Assembly (NCBI RefSeq): GCF_001544575.2
Contig: NZ_FCNY02000021.1
Coordinates: 62,001-126,000 of the forward strand
Direction of reading: 5' to 3'
DNA length: 64,000 bases
Source of the DNA: Caballeronia cordobensis
GTDB lineage: Bacteria > Pseudomonadota > Gammaproteobacteria > Burkholderiales > Burkholderiaceae
Part shown: in pieces, positions 8,477 to 18,282 of the stretch
How the letters are laid out: each line of letters starts with the position of its first letter
Numbering within the stretch: the stretch's first letter is position 1
The notes under the pieces: model-generated
Seen by the model: the letters and a program-made list of their open reading frames with translations, nothing else
Databases searched by the model: none
What the model was told of the DNA's origin: nothing
Translations under genes and position numbers: made by a program

Positions 8477-9781
8477 ATGGACACGACTCCGATTTCTGAA
8501 CAGCATGTCATGCGAAAAATGGCATGGCGCCTCATGCCGTTGCTCATTGTGATGTTTCTCATCGCATTCATCGATCGCCAGAACGTTGGTTTTGCCAAAT
8601 TGGAGATGGTGCAGGCGCTGGGCATGACTGAGGCCGCTTACGGCTTTGGTGCATCCTTGTTTTTTATCGGATACCTGTTGTTCGAAGTTCCCAGTACGCT
8701 TGCTCTTCATCGCTTCGGCGCTCGTACCTGGCTGGCGCGAATCATGGTCACCTGGGGAATCATCACCGTTTTGCTGGCGTTTACGAAGTCTCTTCCGTTG
8801 TTCTACTTCTACCGTTTTGCGCTCGGTGTCGCTGAGGCGGGCTTCTATCCCGGCGTCATCTACTACCTTACACAATGGTTTCCACAGAGCTACCGGACTC
8901 GCGTGCTCGGATTCTTCACGCTCGGCAGTGCCCTGGCAAATATGCTCGGTTCTTTGGTTGGCGGGCTTCTGCTCTCCCTCGGTGGGACATGGGGACTCGA
9001 TGGCTGGCAGTGGGTTTTCATTGCGACCGGCGCTCCGGCGATCATTGTTGCCTTCGTCGCCTTGAAGTACCTGCCGAATTCCGTGCGGGTTGCTCCGTTC
9101 CTTTCACAGGCAGAAAAAGACGTGGTGCAAGCGGCCTTTCTGAGGGAAGCCTCTCCGGAGGCAAAGGCGTCGCACCCATGGGCTGCATTCATCGACCCCA
9201 AGGTCCTCATGTTCGCCGCGACTTACATGTTGATGTCGACGTCGCTGTATGGCGTGACCTACTGGATGCCGACGCTCGTGAAAAGCTACGGCGTCTCAGC
9301 CACCGTCAATGGACTGCTTAACATGATTCCCTGGGCGCTCGCTGCCCTGCTCTTGCTCTGGCTGCCAGGGAAGCTGAAACGTGAACGTATTGTACTGCGC
9401 GCAATGACCGTCGTTGCAGGCATCGGAGTCGTCTGCTTTGCATCGAGCTTGGTTTTGCCCACCACGTCTCTACGCTTCATCGCGCTTTGCTTGGGCGGGG
9501 CGTGCATTCCGTTGTTATACCCGTGCTTTTGGTCGCTCCCGCCGCGTTTCTTCACTGGCGCTCGCGCGGCAGCCAGTGTTGCAGCGATCAACTGCATCGG
9601 CAATCTCGGCGGGTTCTTTGGCCAGAACCTGATGCCGTATGTCGGTAAGGTGACTCAAAGCCACGCTGCTCCGATGCTCGTTCCGACTGCGTGCCTGTTG
9701 GTACTCGCGATAGGTACGGCCATAGCGCGGTCCATCGGCGCTCGTCGACAGGCGGCAGCGGCGCCTACGGTTCAGGTTTGA
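8477..9781 (+). CDS. MFS transporter, anion:cation symporter type
   Basis: The 434-residue, 12-helix protein matches the ACS family, which imports organic anions such as hexuronates, glucarate, tartrate and phthalate. Signatures are FIDRQNVGFAKL in helix 1, LFFIGYLLFEVPS and the central GVAEAGFYPGVIYYLTQWFP. ATG 8477 is chosen because GGAGGG lies 4-9 bp upstream. The frame opens earlier (8441) but without a ribosome site. The operator-like palindrome at 8380-8405 suggests control by the GntR gene just upstream. The neighbouring hydrolase remnant and shikimate-type genes make a hydroxylated carboxylic acid a plausible substrate, but this is inference. Confidence 0.9.
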   Translation: MDTTPISEQHVMRKMAWRLMPLLIVMFLIAFIDRQNVGFAKLEMVQALGMTEAAYGFGASLFFIGYLLFEVPSTLALHRFGARTWLARIMVTWGIITVLLAFTKSLPLFYFYRFALGVAEAGFYPGVIYYLTQWFPQSYRTRVLGFFTLGSALANMLGSLVGGLLLSLGGTWGLDGWQWVFIATGAPAIIVAFVALKYLPNSVRVAPFLSQAEKDVVQAAFLREASPEAKASHPWAAFIDPKVLMFAATYMLMSTSLYGVTYWMPTLVKSYGVSATVNGLLNMIPWALAALLLLWLPGKLKRERIVLRAMTVVAGIGVVCFASSLVLPTTSLRFIALCLGGACIPLLYPCFWSLPPRFFTGARAAASVAAINCIGNLGGFFGQNLMPYVGKVTQSHAAPMLVPTACLLVLAIGTAIARSIGARRQAAAAPTVQV

Positions 9782-10351
9782 AGCCGTAGACCACTCGCAC
9801 GGCAATCAAGATGCCAGTGAAAGTCTGAGCAGCAGGTCGTTTATGCGCCTTCGCTCATCGCGGAGGCCGGAAGCGGCGTCGGAGGCGTGAGCCGCGGCCT
9901 CCCACCCATCTGTTTTAGCCGGTCCGATTGAAGGGCCGCAGCAGCGATGTCATATTTCGTCCGCCTGCATTGATAACAGTCGCGCATCAATGCCTCAAAA
10001 AAATGCACTTATCGCGAAGGTCGTTTTGCGTGAGTATCTGACCTCAAGATGATCCCAGCAACATGGGAACACAAACAAAACGCGTCGGAGACACGGTATG
10101 TACGACCTGAGGCGTGACTTGCGCAGCTAGCGCGTGTTGCCAGAAATTTCCCTCGCATGCGCTTATTGACCGCGCGGCGAGGTCCACTCAGTCCAAATGT
10201 CAGACCGCGTAACCCACGTGAGAGTCTACCGCGCTCGGACCCGCTGGCGCTTTGATCGCCGTTCACAGCTATCGCATCCGCTTCAAGCGCTTGCAACACC
10301 CAACAGCGCCCGCACTACTTTCGCATTTCGTAAGAACCTCAGGAGACATCC
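9782..10351. other. Intergenic stretch before the citrate-lyase-like operon
   Basis: I see no gene in these 570 bp. Short open frames on both strands lack domain similarity. The right-hand end contains CTCAGGAGACATCC, a strong ribosome site for the next gene, so the operon promoter should lie in this stretch. I saw no clear operator palindrome. Confidence 0.5.
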
Positions 10352-11650
10352 ATGCAAATTACCGGTATGTTGCACGGCTCGCGCTTGTTGCAGTTCGTCG
10401 GTTTTCCGGCGAGCGAAATCCTCGGGCCCAGCGCCAGCGAAGAGGAAATCAAAACCTTGATCGACCGTCATCGTCAGGTCTTCATTAAGCCAGTTTTTAA
10501 AGGCGGCGTTGGAAAGAAGGGAAAAGCAGGTCTCCTCGGCCGCGCCACCGATCTCAAGACTGCGTTAGCAGAGAAGGAACGTCTGTACTTCGCCGAGCAC
10601 ACCGTTGGTCATATCAAGGCGAAGGCGAATGGCGTGACGTTCGAAGCCGGTGTGCCAGCGAAGCACGAAGTGTATTTCTCGATCACCGATTCCACCCGCT
10701 TTCGCGCACCAACCATGACGCTCTCGCACATGGGCGGCATGGACATCGAAGAGGTGGACCCGAAGCACGTCGCCATGGTGCCTTTCGATGCATTGACGGG
10801 GCTGAAGGCGTTTGTCGTGGCCAACGCGCTCTCCGAGATCGGCGCGCCGAAGGAGATCATTTCGCCGCTCGTTCAGCAGTTGCCGAAGCTCTGGGAGCTG
10901 TTCCACGACTTCGGCATGACCACGCTCGAGCTCAATCCGATCCGGATGCGCGAAGACAAAAACGGGCGGCTCACGCCAGTCGCGTGTGACTTCAAGTGCG
11001 GCTTCGATCGCGATGATCCCCGCTGGGCGCGTCTTGGTCTGCCGCCGCACCTGTTTGCCGCTGACTACTCCGACTTCGAACAGGAGATCAATCAGTTGCG
11101 CACGCACCAGGGGCAAAGCGACGTCTACGTGATCAACGAGATGGGAACGATACTGGCGCCCACCTTCGGCGGCGGGGCCAATTCGCTTGTCACCGAGATG
11201 CTTGGGGACGCCGCGATCATCTCGTCGGATTTCGGCGGCAATCCGCCTTACGCAAAGATGAAGGAAGTGGCCCGCATCTGCTTCAGGCACTGGCTCAAAC
11301 AGTCGAACGTGTTGTTCATCATCGGCGGCAAGTCGAACAACACCGATATCTTCGAGACGCTGCGCGCGATGGCTGACGCCCTTCGCGAACACTTCAGCGA
11401 GCATGGCCCGACGCCCCTCTATGTCGTGCTCGGCCGCGGAGGTCCGAATCTCGTGCGCGGCATGTCCGCACTCAGGGACACCTGCGACTCGCTCGGTCTG
11501 CCCTACCGGCTCTTTGGATTCGACTCCGATATCAGCGAAGTGATTCAGTACGCCCGCCAGGCGGACGCGTGGATGCGCGCGGGCGGCCGGGCCGAGATTG
11601 CCGCGCGGATCGGCGCGAGCGCAATGAAAGCCGAAGCGAACCCGGCCTGA
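10352..11650 (+). CDS. ATP-citrate lyase-like small subunit (ATP-grasp plus citrate-binding domain)
   Basis: The 432-residue protein resembles the SucC-like part of ATP-citrate lyase. An ATP-grasp half (about 1-235) has FIKPVFKGGVGKKGKAGLLG and TTLELNPIRM. A C-terminal citrate-binding half (about 245-415) contains FGGGANSLVTEMLGD, FIIGGKSNNTDIFE and GRGGPNLVRGM, close to the citrate site of known ATP-citrate lyases. The family activates citrate with ATP and CoA to citryl-CoA through a phosphohistidine on the partner subunit. An AGGAGA site precedes the ATG. The stop lies 4 bp before the next gene, so the two are a translationally linked pair. Confidence 0.85.
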   Translation: MQITGMLHGSRLLQFVGFPASEILGPSASEEEIKTLIDRHRQVFIKPVFKGGVGKKGKAGLLGRATDLKTALAEKERLYFAEHTVGHIKAKANGVTFEAGVPAKHEVYFSITDSTRFRAPTMTLSHMGGMDIEEVDPKHVAMVPFDALTGLKAFVVANALSEIGAPKEIISPLVQQLPKLWELFHDFGMTTLELNPIRMREDKNGRLTPVACDFKCGFDRDDPRWARLGLPPHLFAADYSDFEQEINQLRTHQGQSDVYVINEMGTILAPTFGGGANSLVTEMLGDAAIISSDFGGNPPYAKMKEVARICFRHWLKQSNVLFIIGGKSNNTDIFETLRAMADALREHFSEHGPTPLYVVLGRGGPNLVRGMSALRDTCDSLGLPYRLFGFDSDISEVIQYARQADAWMRAGGRAEIAARIGASAMKAEANPA

Positions 11651-11654
11651 GGAG

Positions 11655-14360
11655 ATGGACATGCACAAGCAAGGCAATAGCCCCTTCAAGTATTTCGTCG
11701 GCATCAACTCACTCGCGCAGATCGCCACGCGCGACGACCGCGTCTGCGTGCTCAACGTTCTGGGCGGTGAATCCTCGGACGTGACACCCGTCAGCCACGC
11801 GTTTTCTGGCGGCAACGTCGTGTTTGGCACAGCGCCGGGCAAAGGCGGTCAAATGCTCGCGACGCCCGCCGGCGATGTGCCCGTGTACAACAACGTTCGC
11901 GAAGGTCTTGAGGCAGGACACCGGTTCAACTGCGGCGTCGTCTATCTGCCGCCGTCGGCCGCGCGCGACGGCGTCGCGGAGCTGATTCGCGTCAATCCCG
12001 ATTTGCGCAAGATCTTCATCATCACCGAGAAGATCGCGGTTCACGATGCCCGCGAAATCCGCGCGATGGGGCAGCAAGCCGGCATCGACATCTTCGGCGC
12101 GAACGGTCTCGGCGTCGCGGATTCGTGGAATCGGGTGAGAATCGGCGGAGCGCTCGGCGGCGACAATCCAGACGATTCGCTGCGCGCAGGATCGATCGCG
12201 ATCTTCTCCAATTCCGGCGGCTTCAGCACGACGATCGCGCAGTACCTGCGCATGAGCGGCTGGGGCACCTCGACGGTTATTTCAAGCGGTAAGGACGTCT
12301 ATATCCATTACGCAGCGCCGGAATTCGCCTTCGCGCTCGCCAACGATGCGCGTAGCAAGGCGGCGGTGCTTTATTGCGAACCGGGCGGCTACTACGAGGC
12401 CGACGCACAGTTCAGCAAGCCGGTGGTCGCGTGTGTAGTGGGACGCTGGAAGAGCCGACTGACGCGCGCGGTCGGCCACGCCGGTGCGATGGCCGGCGGC
12501 TCCGACGACGCGCAAGCCAAGGAACGCTGGTTCATGGAGAAATTCGGCGTGGACCAGCTCTTCACGCCCGACGATCCGTGCTGCTCGGCCAAAGGGGCGG
12601 TCGTCACGAACATCGCGCATATTCCGGCGGCGCTGACGGCCGTGATGCGCGCCAACGCAACGATGCCCGACTTCGAGCCTGAAGGCAGTCTCGCGCTCAA
12701 ACCGTGGTTCGGCTCGGACCAGGGCATCGAACTTCCGTCGGCCCTCGCTATTCCCGTGGTAAGTGCCGTCGCCCCCTATGACGAACAGGTCTCGCAGGTC
12801 AATCGCCAGGTTGGTTCGATTGCCCCTCGTCAGACGCTCAAGGACGCCTCAGGGGCGTCGCAGATGGATGCGAAGACGCAGGTGAGCAGCCTGCACGGCA
12901 CCTCAATGCTGGAGGCCGCGACGCGCTCGCTCGAAGCGAATGTGAGCCTTGCGCTGCTGCACGAATTCGGCGGCGAGAACGACGAAAAGCTCATCAACGT
13001 GGCAATTGGCGCATCGGTCAATCTTCACGGCATGCCGGAACTCGCTGCGGCGCAAGCCGCTCGCGAGGCCGGCAATGCGCCGAACGCGATTCTTGCGGCT
13101 GCGGCCTCCATCTGCGGGCCGAATCGTCAGCGCGCCGCGCGCGAAGCCGTCAAATGGCTGATCGACCGCTTCTCGGCGGCTGGCCTTGCGCGCGCGCACG
13201 ACGAAGACTTCGATCTTGATCTCGTCGATGCGACCGGCAGTGAGGCGTTCTTCGGCGACGCCCGGGATCCGCGCGCCGAGGCCATGCTCGCCGGACTTGC
13301 GGCGCGCGGTGCAAGTTCGACTTTCGTTCGCTGGCTCACCTCACGGCCCGCTCACCCGAGCGCAGATGCGGTACTGGCCGCGATCACGACAACGCTGGCA
13401 TGGGGCCCGCTCATGCGTAAGCGCATCTCACGCATCACCGCCGAAAGCCTGCCCTGGTGGAGCATGCTGATCGGAACGCTGATCGGGGCATCGGCCGACG
13501 CCTCGCGCCACGGCCCGGACGGCTTCAGCGGCTTCTCCTCTGCTGAAGTGCTGAACGAGCGCAGCGTAACCGAGCTCTGCTTCGCCGCCCTTCTCAATCT
13601 CAAACCAGGCCCTGAGGACCTGTTCACCTTCAAGACCCTCGCAGGCCTTCTGCTCACCAATGGTCCCGGCGCGATATCGGCACAAGGGGCAAAGGGCGCA
13701 GTGTCCGCGGATGGACCGGAATCGCCCGAGCGCGTGCAGCTCAATAAGGCGCTTGTCGGCTTTCTCTCGCATACGGGCTTCACGCACGGCGGCAATGGCT
13801 ACGAAGGCATCGCGTTTCTGATCGACGCCTTCAAGGAAACCGCCTTGGACAATCCGTCCAGGCCGGACCACGCCATCGACCTGCGCGCGCTCGCCGAGCG
13901 ATCCGTTGAACAGTATGCGCAGTACAAGGCACGACAGAAGAACGCGGGCAGCCTCGACATCGCCAAGCTTCCAGGCGTGAATCATCCGGTATTCAAGGAC
14001 AGGCCGGTCAACCATGATCCGCGCGAGGTGTTCATCGCCGATTTGTGTGAGAAGCGCGGCGAGTACAACGTGTTCCATGCGTACTATCGCGAACTCGTAC
14101 AGGCACTGTTCGATGCCGGCGTGTCTCGGAACGTCTACTGCGTGAATGTCGATGCGATCATCGCCGCGCTGTTGCTGAAGATGCTCTGGCAGCCCTTGCG
14201 GCGCGGGGACCTGACCGAGTCCGATCTCGAAACGGCGGCGTTCACGATTTTCCTTTATCCCCGCATGCTGGGCTGCGCGGGGGAAATCGACGATCACCTC
14301 AACCGCGGTCGCAACATGGACACGCGCACGCCTGCCTCGCAGTGCCGCTTCGTGGCTTGA
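11655..14360 (+). CDS. ATP-citrate lyase-like large subunit: CoA-ligase plus citrate-synthase domains
   Basis: The 901-residue protein has a SucD-like CoA-binding and ligase region (about 1-330) with SNSGGFSTT and the phosphohistidine motif VGHAGAMAGG. A less recognisable middle follows (about 330-560). The C-terminal citrate-synthase-like part keeps all three catalytic positions of citrate synthase: His in FTHGGNGYEG, His in GVNHPVFK and Asp in NVDAI. It is some 300 residues longer than typical AclA-type subunits because of the middle region. With the preceding ATP-grasp subunit it could cleave citrate or a homologue (such as methylcitrate) to acetyl- or acyl-CoA and an oxoacid. The exact substrate and direction are not known. 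Confidence 0.85.
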   Translation: MDMHKQGNSPFKYFVGINSLAQIATRDDRVCVLNVLGGESSDVTPVSHAFSGGNVVFGTAPGKGGQMLATPAGDVPVYNNVREGLEAGHRFNCGVVYLPPSAARDGVAELIRVNPDLRKIFIITEKIAVHDAREIRAMGQQAGIDIFGANGLGVADSWNRVRIGGALGGDNPDDSLRAGSIAIFSNSGGFSTTIAQYLRMSGWGTSTVISSGKDVYIHYAAPEFAFALANDARSKAAVLYCEPGGYYEADAQFSKPVVACVVGRWKSRLTRAVGHAGAMAGGSDDAQAKERWFMEKFGVDQLFTPDDPCCSAKGAVVTNIAHIPAALTAVMRANATMPDFEPEGSLALKPWFGSDQGIELPSALAIPVVSAVAPYDEQVSQVNRQVGSIAPRQTLKDASGASQMDAKTQVSSLHGTSMLEAATRSLEANVSLALLHEFGGENDEKLINVAIGASVNLHGMPELAAAQAAREAGNAPNAILAAAASICGPNRQRAAREAVKWLIDRFSAAGLARAHDEDFDLDLVDATGSEAFFGDARDPRAEAMLAGLAARGASSTFVRWLTSRPAHPSADAVLAAITTTLAWGPLMRKRISRITAESLPWWSMLIGTLIGASADASRHGPDGFSGFSSAEVLNERSVTELCFAALLNLKPGPEDLFTFKTLAGLLLTNGPGAISAQGAKGAVSADGPESPERVQLNKALVGFLSHTGFTHGGNGYEGIAFLIDAFKETALDNPSRPDHAIDLRALAERSVEQYAQYKARQKNAGSLDIAKLPGVNHPVFKDRPVNHDPREVFIADLCEKRGEYNVFHAYYRELVQALFDAGVSRNVYCVNVDAIIAALLLKMLWQPLRRGDLTESDLETAAFTIFLYPRMLGCAGEIDDHLNRGRNMDTRTPASQCRFVA

Positions 14361-14370
14361 TACCCGTGAT

Positions 14371-14403
14371 GAAGGATTGATGTTCAAGGAACATCAATCC
14401 TTC
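14371..14403. terminator. Perfect 15-bp hairpin between the lyase gene and the symporter gene
   Basis: Left arm GAAGGATTGATGTTC (14371-14385) and right arm GAACATCAATCCTTC (14389-14403) are exact reverse complements with a three-base AAG loop. T-rich sequence follows (CAATTTTCGTTTTT near 14412-14425). It begins 10 bp after the lyase stop. It could be a partial terminator or mRNA-stabilising hairpin that lowers expression of the downstream symporter, or a protein-binding palindrome. Confidence 0.55.
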
Positions 14404-14498
14404 CAAAAGTTGCAATTTTCGTTTTTCAGAATTCCGGCGACCATTAGGTACACAACAATACGCCGGGATGCCGTGCATCCCTATTCAGGAGACATTCG

Positions 14499-15794
14499 AT
14501 GCACCCCTCCGCTCATACCGCGTCCTCCGGACAGTCGAAGAGTGCCGCCGTGCTGCGCGTCACGGCTGGCAACTTCCTGGAGCAGTTCGACTTCTTCCTG
14601 TTCGGCTTCTACGCGACTCAGATCGCCGCGGTGTTTTTCCCTGCGGCCAGTGAATTTGCTTCGCTGATGATGACGTTTGCCGTCTTCGGCGCGGGCTTCC
14701 TAATGCGGCCGCTTGGCGCGGTCATTCTGGGCGCGTATATCGACGATGTGGGCCGCCGCAAGGGTCTGATCGTGACGCTCTCGATCATGGCGAGCGGCAC
14801 CATCCTGATCGCATTCGTGCCGGGCTACGCGACCATCGGCCTCTTCGCTCCGGCCCTCGTGCTGCTCGGCCGTCTGCTGCAGGGTTTCTCGGCGGGCGCG
14901 GAACTCGGTGGCGTGTCGGTGTATCTCGCGGAAATGGCGACGCCCGGCAAGAAAGGCTTCTTCACGAGCTGGCAATCGGCGAGCCAGCAGGTCGCCATCG
15001 TCGTTGCCGCGGCGCTCGGCTTCGCGCTCAATCAATGGCTCGACACGGCGGCCATCGCCGCGTGGGGATGGCGCGTGCCGTTCTTCGTCGGCTGCATGAT
15101 CGTGCCGTTCATCTTCATTCTGCGGCGCAATCTCGAGGAAACGCAGGAGTTCAAAAAGCGTCAGCATCGGCCGACGATGGCCGAAGTCTTTCGCACGCTC
15201 GTACAAAACTGGAACGTCGTGATCGCAGGCGTGATGCTGGTCGCCATGACCACTACCAGCTTCTATCTGATCACCGTGTATGCGCCGACCTTCGGCAAGA
15301 CCGTTCTGCATCTGAGCACGGCCGACAGCCTCCTCGTCACGCTGTGCGTGGGCGTGTCGAACTTCATCTGGCTGCCGATCGGCGGGGCGCTGTCGGACCG
15401 CATCGGGCGGCGTCCGCTGCTGCTCTCGATGACGATTCTCGCGATCGTCACCGCCTATCCCGCGCTGTCGATGCTCGCGCACGCGCCGAGTTTCATCAAT
15501 ATGCTGCTCGTGCTGCTGTGGCTGTCGTTCATGTACGGCATGTACAACGGCGCGATGGTCGTCGCCCTGACGGAAGTGATGCCGGTCGAGGTGCGCGTGG
15601 CAGGCTTCTCACTGGCATACAGTCTTGCCACGGCTGTCTTCGGCGGATTCACCCCGGCGATTTCGACGGCGCTCATCCACATGACAGGCGACAAAGCCGC
15701 GCCAGGCTATTGGATGAGCTTCGCAGCGGTTTGCGCGCTCGGTGCGACGCTCGCGCTCTACCGGCGCCGTCCGGCCGCGCTTCGATCCGCCTAA
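14499..15794 (+). CDS. MFS citrate/tricarballylate-type proton symporter
   Basis: The 431-residue protein belongs to the metabolite:H+ symporter branch of MFS (the CitA/TcuC type). The N-terminus has VTAGNFLEQFDFFLFGFYA. The loop 2-3 motif is GAYIDDVGRRKG, followed by RLLQGFSAGAELGGVSVYLAEMA and a second DRIGRRP motif. An AGGAGA site precedes the ATG at correct spacing. Lying directly after an ATP-citrate-lyase-like pair, it most likely brings in citrate, tricarballylate or a similar tricarboxylate used by that enzyme. Substrate assignment rests on family and context only. Confidence 0.88.
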   Translation: MHPSAHTASSGQSKSAAVLRVTAGNFLEQFDFFLFGFYATQIAAVFFPAASEFASLMMTFAVFGAGFLMRPLGAVILGAYIDDVGRRKGLIVTLSIMASGTILIAFVPGYATIGLFAPALVLLGRLLQGFSAGAELGGVSVYLAEMATPGKKGFFTSWQSASQQVAIVVAAALGFALNQWLDTAAIAAWGWRVPFFVGCMIVPFIFILRRNLEETQEFKKRQHRPTMAEVFRTLVQNWNVVIAGVMLVAMTTTSFYLITVYAPTFGKTVLHLSTADSLLVTLCVGVSNFIWLPIGGALSDRIGRRPLLLSMTILAIVTAYPALSMLAHAPSFINMLLVLLWLSFMYGMYNGAMVVALTEVMPVEVRVAGFSLAYSLATAVFGGFTPAISTALIHMTGDKAAPGYWMSFAAVCALGATLALYRRRPAALRSA

Positions 15795-15830
15795 TCCATC
15801 CATTTCCTCAACCTCACATCACGCGAGCGG

Positions 15831-16612
15831 ATGAAATCCTTCCTTCTCAAGTTCTGCATCGCCGCGCTGCTTCCCGCCACACTGCCTGCACGAGCGTGCA
15901 AGCGGCCGGACTGCACGTCATGAGTTCGGGCGGATTCACCGCCGCCTATAAAGTGCTCGGACCCAGGTTCGCGGCAGCAACGGGCAACACGCTCGATACC
16001 GCACTGTGACCGTCAATGGGCAAATCGCCGGAAGCCATCCCGAACCGGCTCGAACGCGGCGAGCCCGCGGATGTGGTGATCATGGTCGGCTACGCGCTCG
16101 ACGAGCTCATCAAGGAAGGCAAGGTCGTGCCCGGATCGCGCGTCGAGCTTGCGGACTTGCGTATCGGCGCGGTCGTGCGCGACGGCGCGCCGAAACCCGA
16201 TATCGGTTCGGTCGATGGATTGAAGCAAACGCTGCTGCACGCGAAATCGATCGCCTACTCGCACAGCGCAAGCGGCGTCTATATCGAGCGTGAGCTGTTC
16301 AAGCGGCTCGGCATCGAAGACCAGGTGAAGGTCAAGGTGAAAATGATCCCGAAGATTCCGGTGGCGTCGGTCGTCGCCAATGGCGATTACGAAGTGGGAT
16401 TCCAGCAAGTCAGCGAACTTCGTCCGGTGAAGGGCGCCGCGTTCGTCGGCAAGATTCCGGAGTCGATGCAATCGGTCACACGCTTTGCCGCCGGTATTCC
16501 CGTCGGCGCGCAGCATCCGATCGAAGCGAAGCCGTGGCTCGACTATCTCGCGTCGCCCGAAGTCCAGCCGGTCGTCACGTCGACGGGACTCGATTCCGCT
16601 ACGACGCACTGA
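15831..16612 (+). pseudogene. Periplasmic substrate-binding protein, broken by a frameshift and a stop codon
   Basis: A signal peptide starts at ATG 15831 (MKSFLLKFCIAALLPATLPA). About 20 codons later the reading must move by one frame near 15885-15897 to continue as VQAAGLHVMSSGGFTAAYKV. That frame then meets TGA at 16007-16009, inside ...NTLDTAL-stop-PSMGKSPEAI, where a GGA glycine codon is expected. It runs on unbroken to 16612. The whole matches ModA-like binding proteins often found with citrate-type symporters. Two independent lesions make it a pseudogene unless the assembly is wrong. Confidence 0.8.
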
Positions 16613-17357
16613 GTGCAGCACAACGACTCAGCCCGGTAGGCCCGCGGGCTGATCGAGCGAGTCAACGGCGCGTGGCCCGACGCGCAATGCGATGAGCTGA
16701 CTCGCTCTGCCGCACGAACGCTGCCACATTGAAACAAAGATCACCGCGCAGGCATTGCTGATCACGCTCGTCAGGGCGCGCGCCTAGAACAAGCTTGCGG
16801 ACAAGTTCGGTGCGTCCGCACTGTTCAGGTTTCTACACTGACTTAGTGTCTTTGGAGACACGCAACGTCAAGGACAGAGAGGGCAACGTCCTGCTTTCGC
16901 CGCCCGCACTGACGCCGCGGTTCCTCGCGTCCGCTGCGTTGTTCACAGTCGGATGCGGCGGAATGACGCCGCGCCGAGTGGAAGTCAGTCGGTCACGGCG
17001 AGTTGCTTTGATCCTTCATCCGCGACGGGAACGTAGTGTCGTGGCTCCAGATTGAAAACACTTCACTGTTCGAGCGACCTCAAAAGCCGTCCCAGATCGC
17101 GGGGCTCGACACGGATGACCCGTTTGCCAGCAAAATAAAAGGGATTTCGAAGCAAGGAGAGCCCGAGATACGAGGCGACGCTGGTACTTGCGACGGTCGA
17201 ACCAGAAGCGTGAGTCTACAGAGCTGCCCCTTCGCAAGCGACTGGCTCCAGACTCCGCCCCGCGAACATAGGGAAGATACACTGAGGATCAAGGGAGCTG
17301 CGTTTGCGATCGAAATCATTTGAGCAAGAGTCCGATTGAGAGGTCGGACGATCTTGT
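16613..17357. other. Gene-free stretch
   Basis: I see no supported gene in these 745 bp. Open frames at 16795-17055 and 17036-17323 (+) and 17016-17436 (-) show no domain or plausible start context. The stretch separates the citrate block from the LysR/PRISE block and may be decayed sequence. Confidence 0.5.
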
Positions 17358-18269
17358 TCATCGGACACGTAAATGCCCTTCGAGCATCTGTGCCAGCACA
17401 TGGACCTTCGGCGTCAGTTGCCGCGCTACCGGCCACAACAAGCTGAGCGGCAAGCCATCAGTTGCGGCCTCACCAAGGATCGTGACGAGGTGGCCGGCCT
17501 TCAGATCATCCCGCACCAACCAGGTCGCGAGTTGCGCGATACCAAGTCCCGCCCGTACGAATGCAAGTTGTGCTTCGGCGTCGCCTGCCACGATGCGTGG
17601 ACGCACGACGCATTGCACGACTTGCCCGTCCGCCGCAGCATACGACCACGGCGGCTGCGTGCCATCGGACCGTCCGTATACGACGCAGGCATGTTCCTGC
17701 AAGTCGTCGATCCTCTGCGGCATGCCGTTTTTCTCAAGATAGGCCGGCGCCGCGCAGAAGATCAGTCGTTCGCGGCCTAGAAAGCGCCGGCCGAGCGACG
17801 ATGGCAGATCCGGCGGCCCGCCGATGCGCACAGCGAGATCGATGCCTTCTTCAGCCAAATCGACGAAGCGGTCTGCGAACAACAGATGCGGCCGCACGTC
17901 CGGATATTGCGCTGAAAAGCGCGACAGCACCGGCACGACGCACAGACGGCCGAAGGAGGCCGGCAACGCAACGCGCACGGTACCAACCGGCTCGCGCTTT
18001 TGCGCGGCGAGAATGGCTTCCGCCTCCGCGAGCTCCGACAGAATGCGCGTGCAGGTTTCATGGAACGCACGCCCTGCGTCGGTGAGCGCGAGGCTGCGCG
18101 TCGTCCGCTCGAATAGCACAACGCCGAGCCGCCGTTCGAGCCGAGCAACGCTCTTGCTCACCGCCGAACTCGTAAGGTTCAGTCGTTCCGCAGCCGCCGT
18201 GAAGCCGCCCGCGTCGGCGGCGCAGACGAACGGAACAATACCTTTCAGGCGTTCGGTCGGAAATGCAGC
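17358..18269 (-). CDS. LysR-family transcriptional regulator
   Basis: The N-terminal helix-turn-helix is GGFTAAAERLNLTSSAVSKS followed by RLERRLGVVLFERTTRSLALT. A type-2 periplasmic-binding-like effector domain fills the rest, with ADRFVDLAEEGIDLAVRIG typical of the CrgA/DmlR-like branch. The frame opens at a TTG at 18314. I prefer the TTG at 18269 because it gives the normal N-terminus (LAAFPTERLKG) and leaves an inverted repeat (18283-18298) in the promoter rather than in the gene. The gene is divergent from the PRISE-type reductase, which it probably controls. Confidence 0.85.
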   Translation of the reverse strand, partial: AAFPTERLKGIVPFVCAADAGGFTAAAERLNLTSSAVSKSVARLERRLGVVLFERTTRSLALTDAGRAFHETCTRILSELAEAEAILAAQKREPVGTVRVALPASFGRLCVVPVLSRFSAQYPDVRPHLLFADRFVDLAEEGIDLAVRIGGPPDLPSSLGRRFLGRERLIFCAAPAYLEKNGMPQRIDDLQEHACVVYGRSDGTQPPWSYAAADGQVVQCVVRPRIVAGDAEAQLAFVRAGLGIAQLATWLVRDDLKAGHLVTILGEAATDGLPLSLLWPVARQLTPKVHVLAQMLEGHLRVR

Positions 18270-18282
18270 CAATTGATGAAAT

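Noticed and set aside
10565..11842. A 425-codon minus-strand open frame
   Set aside because: It is antisense to the ATP-grasp/citrate-binding gene, which has clear motifs and a ribosome site.
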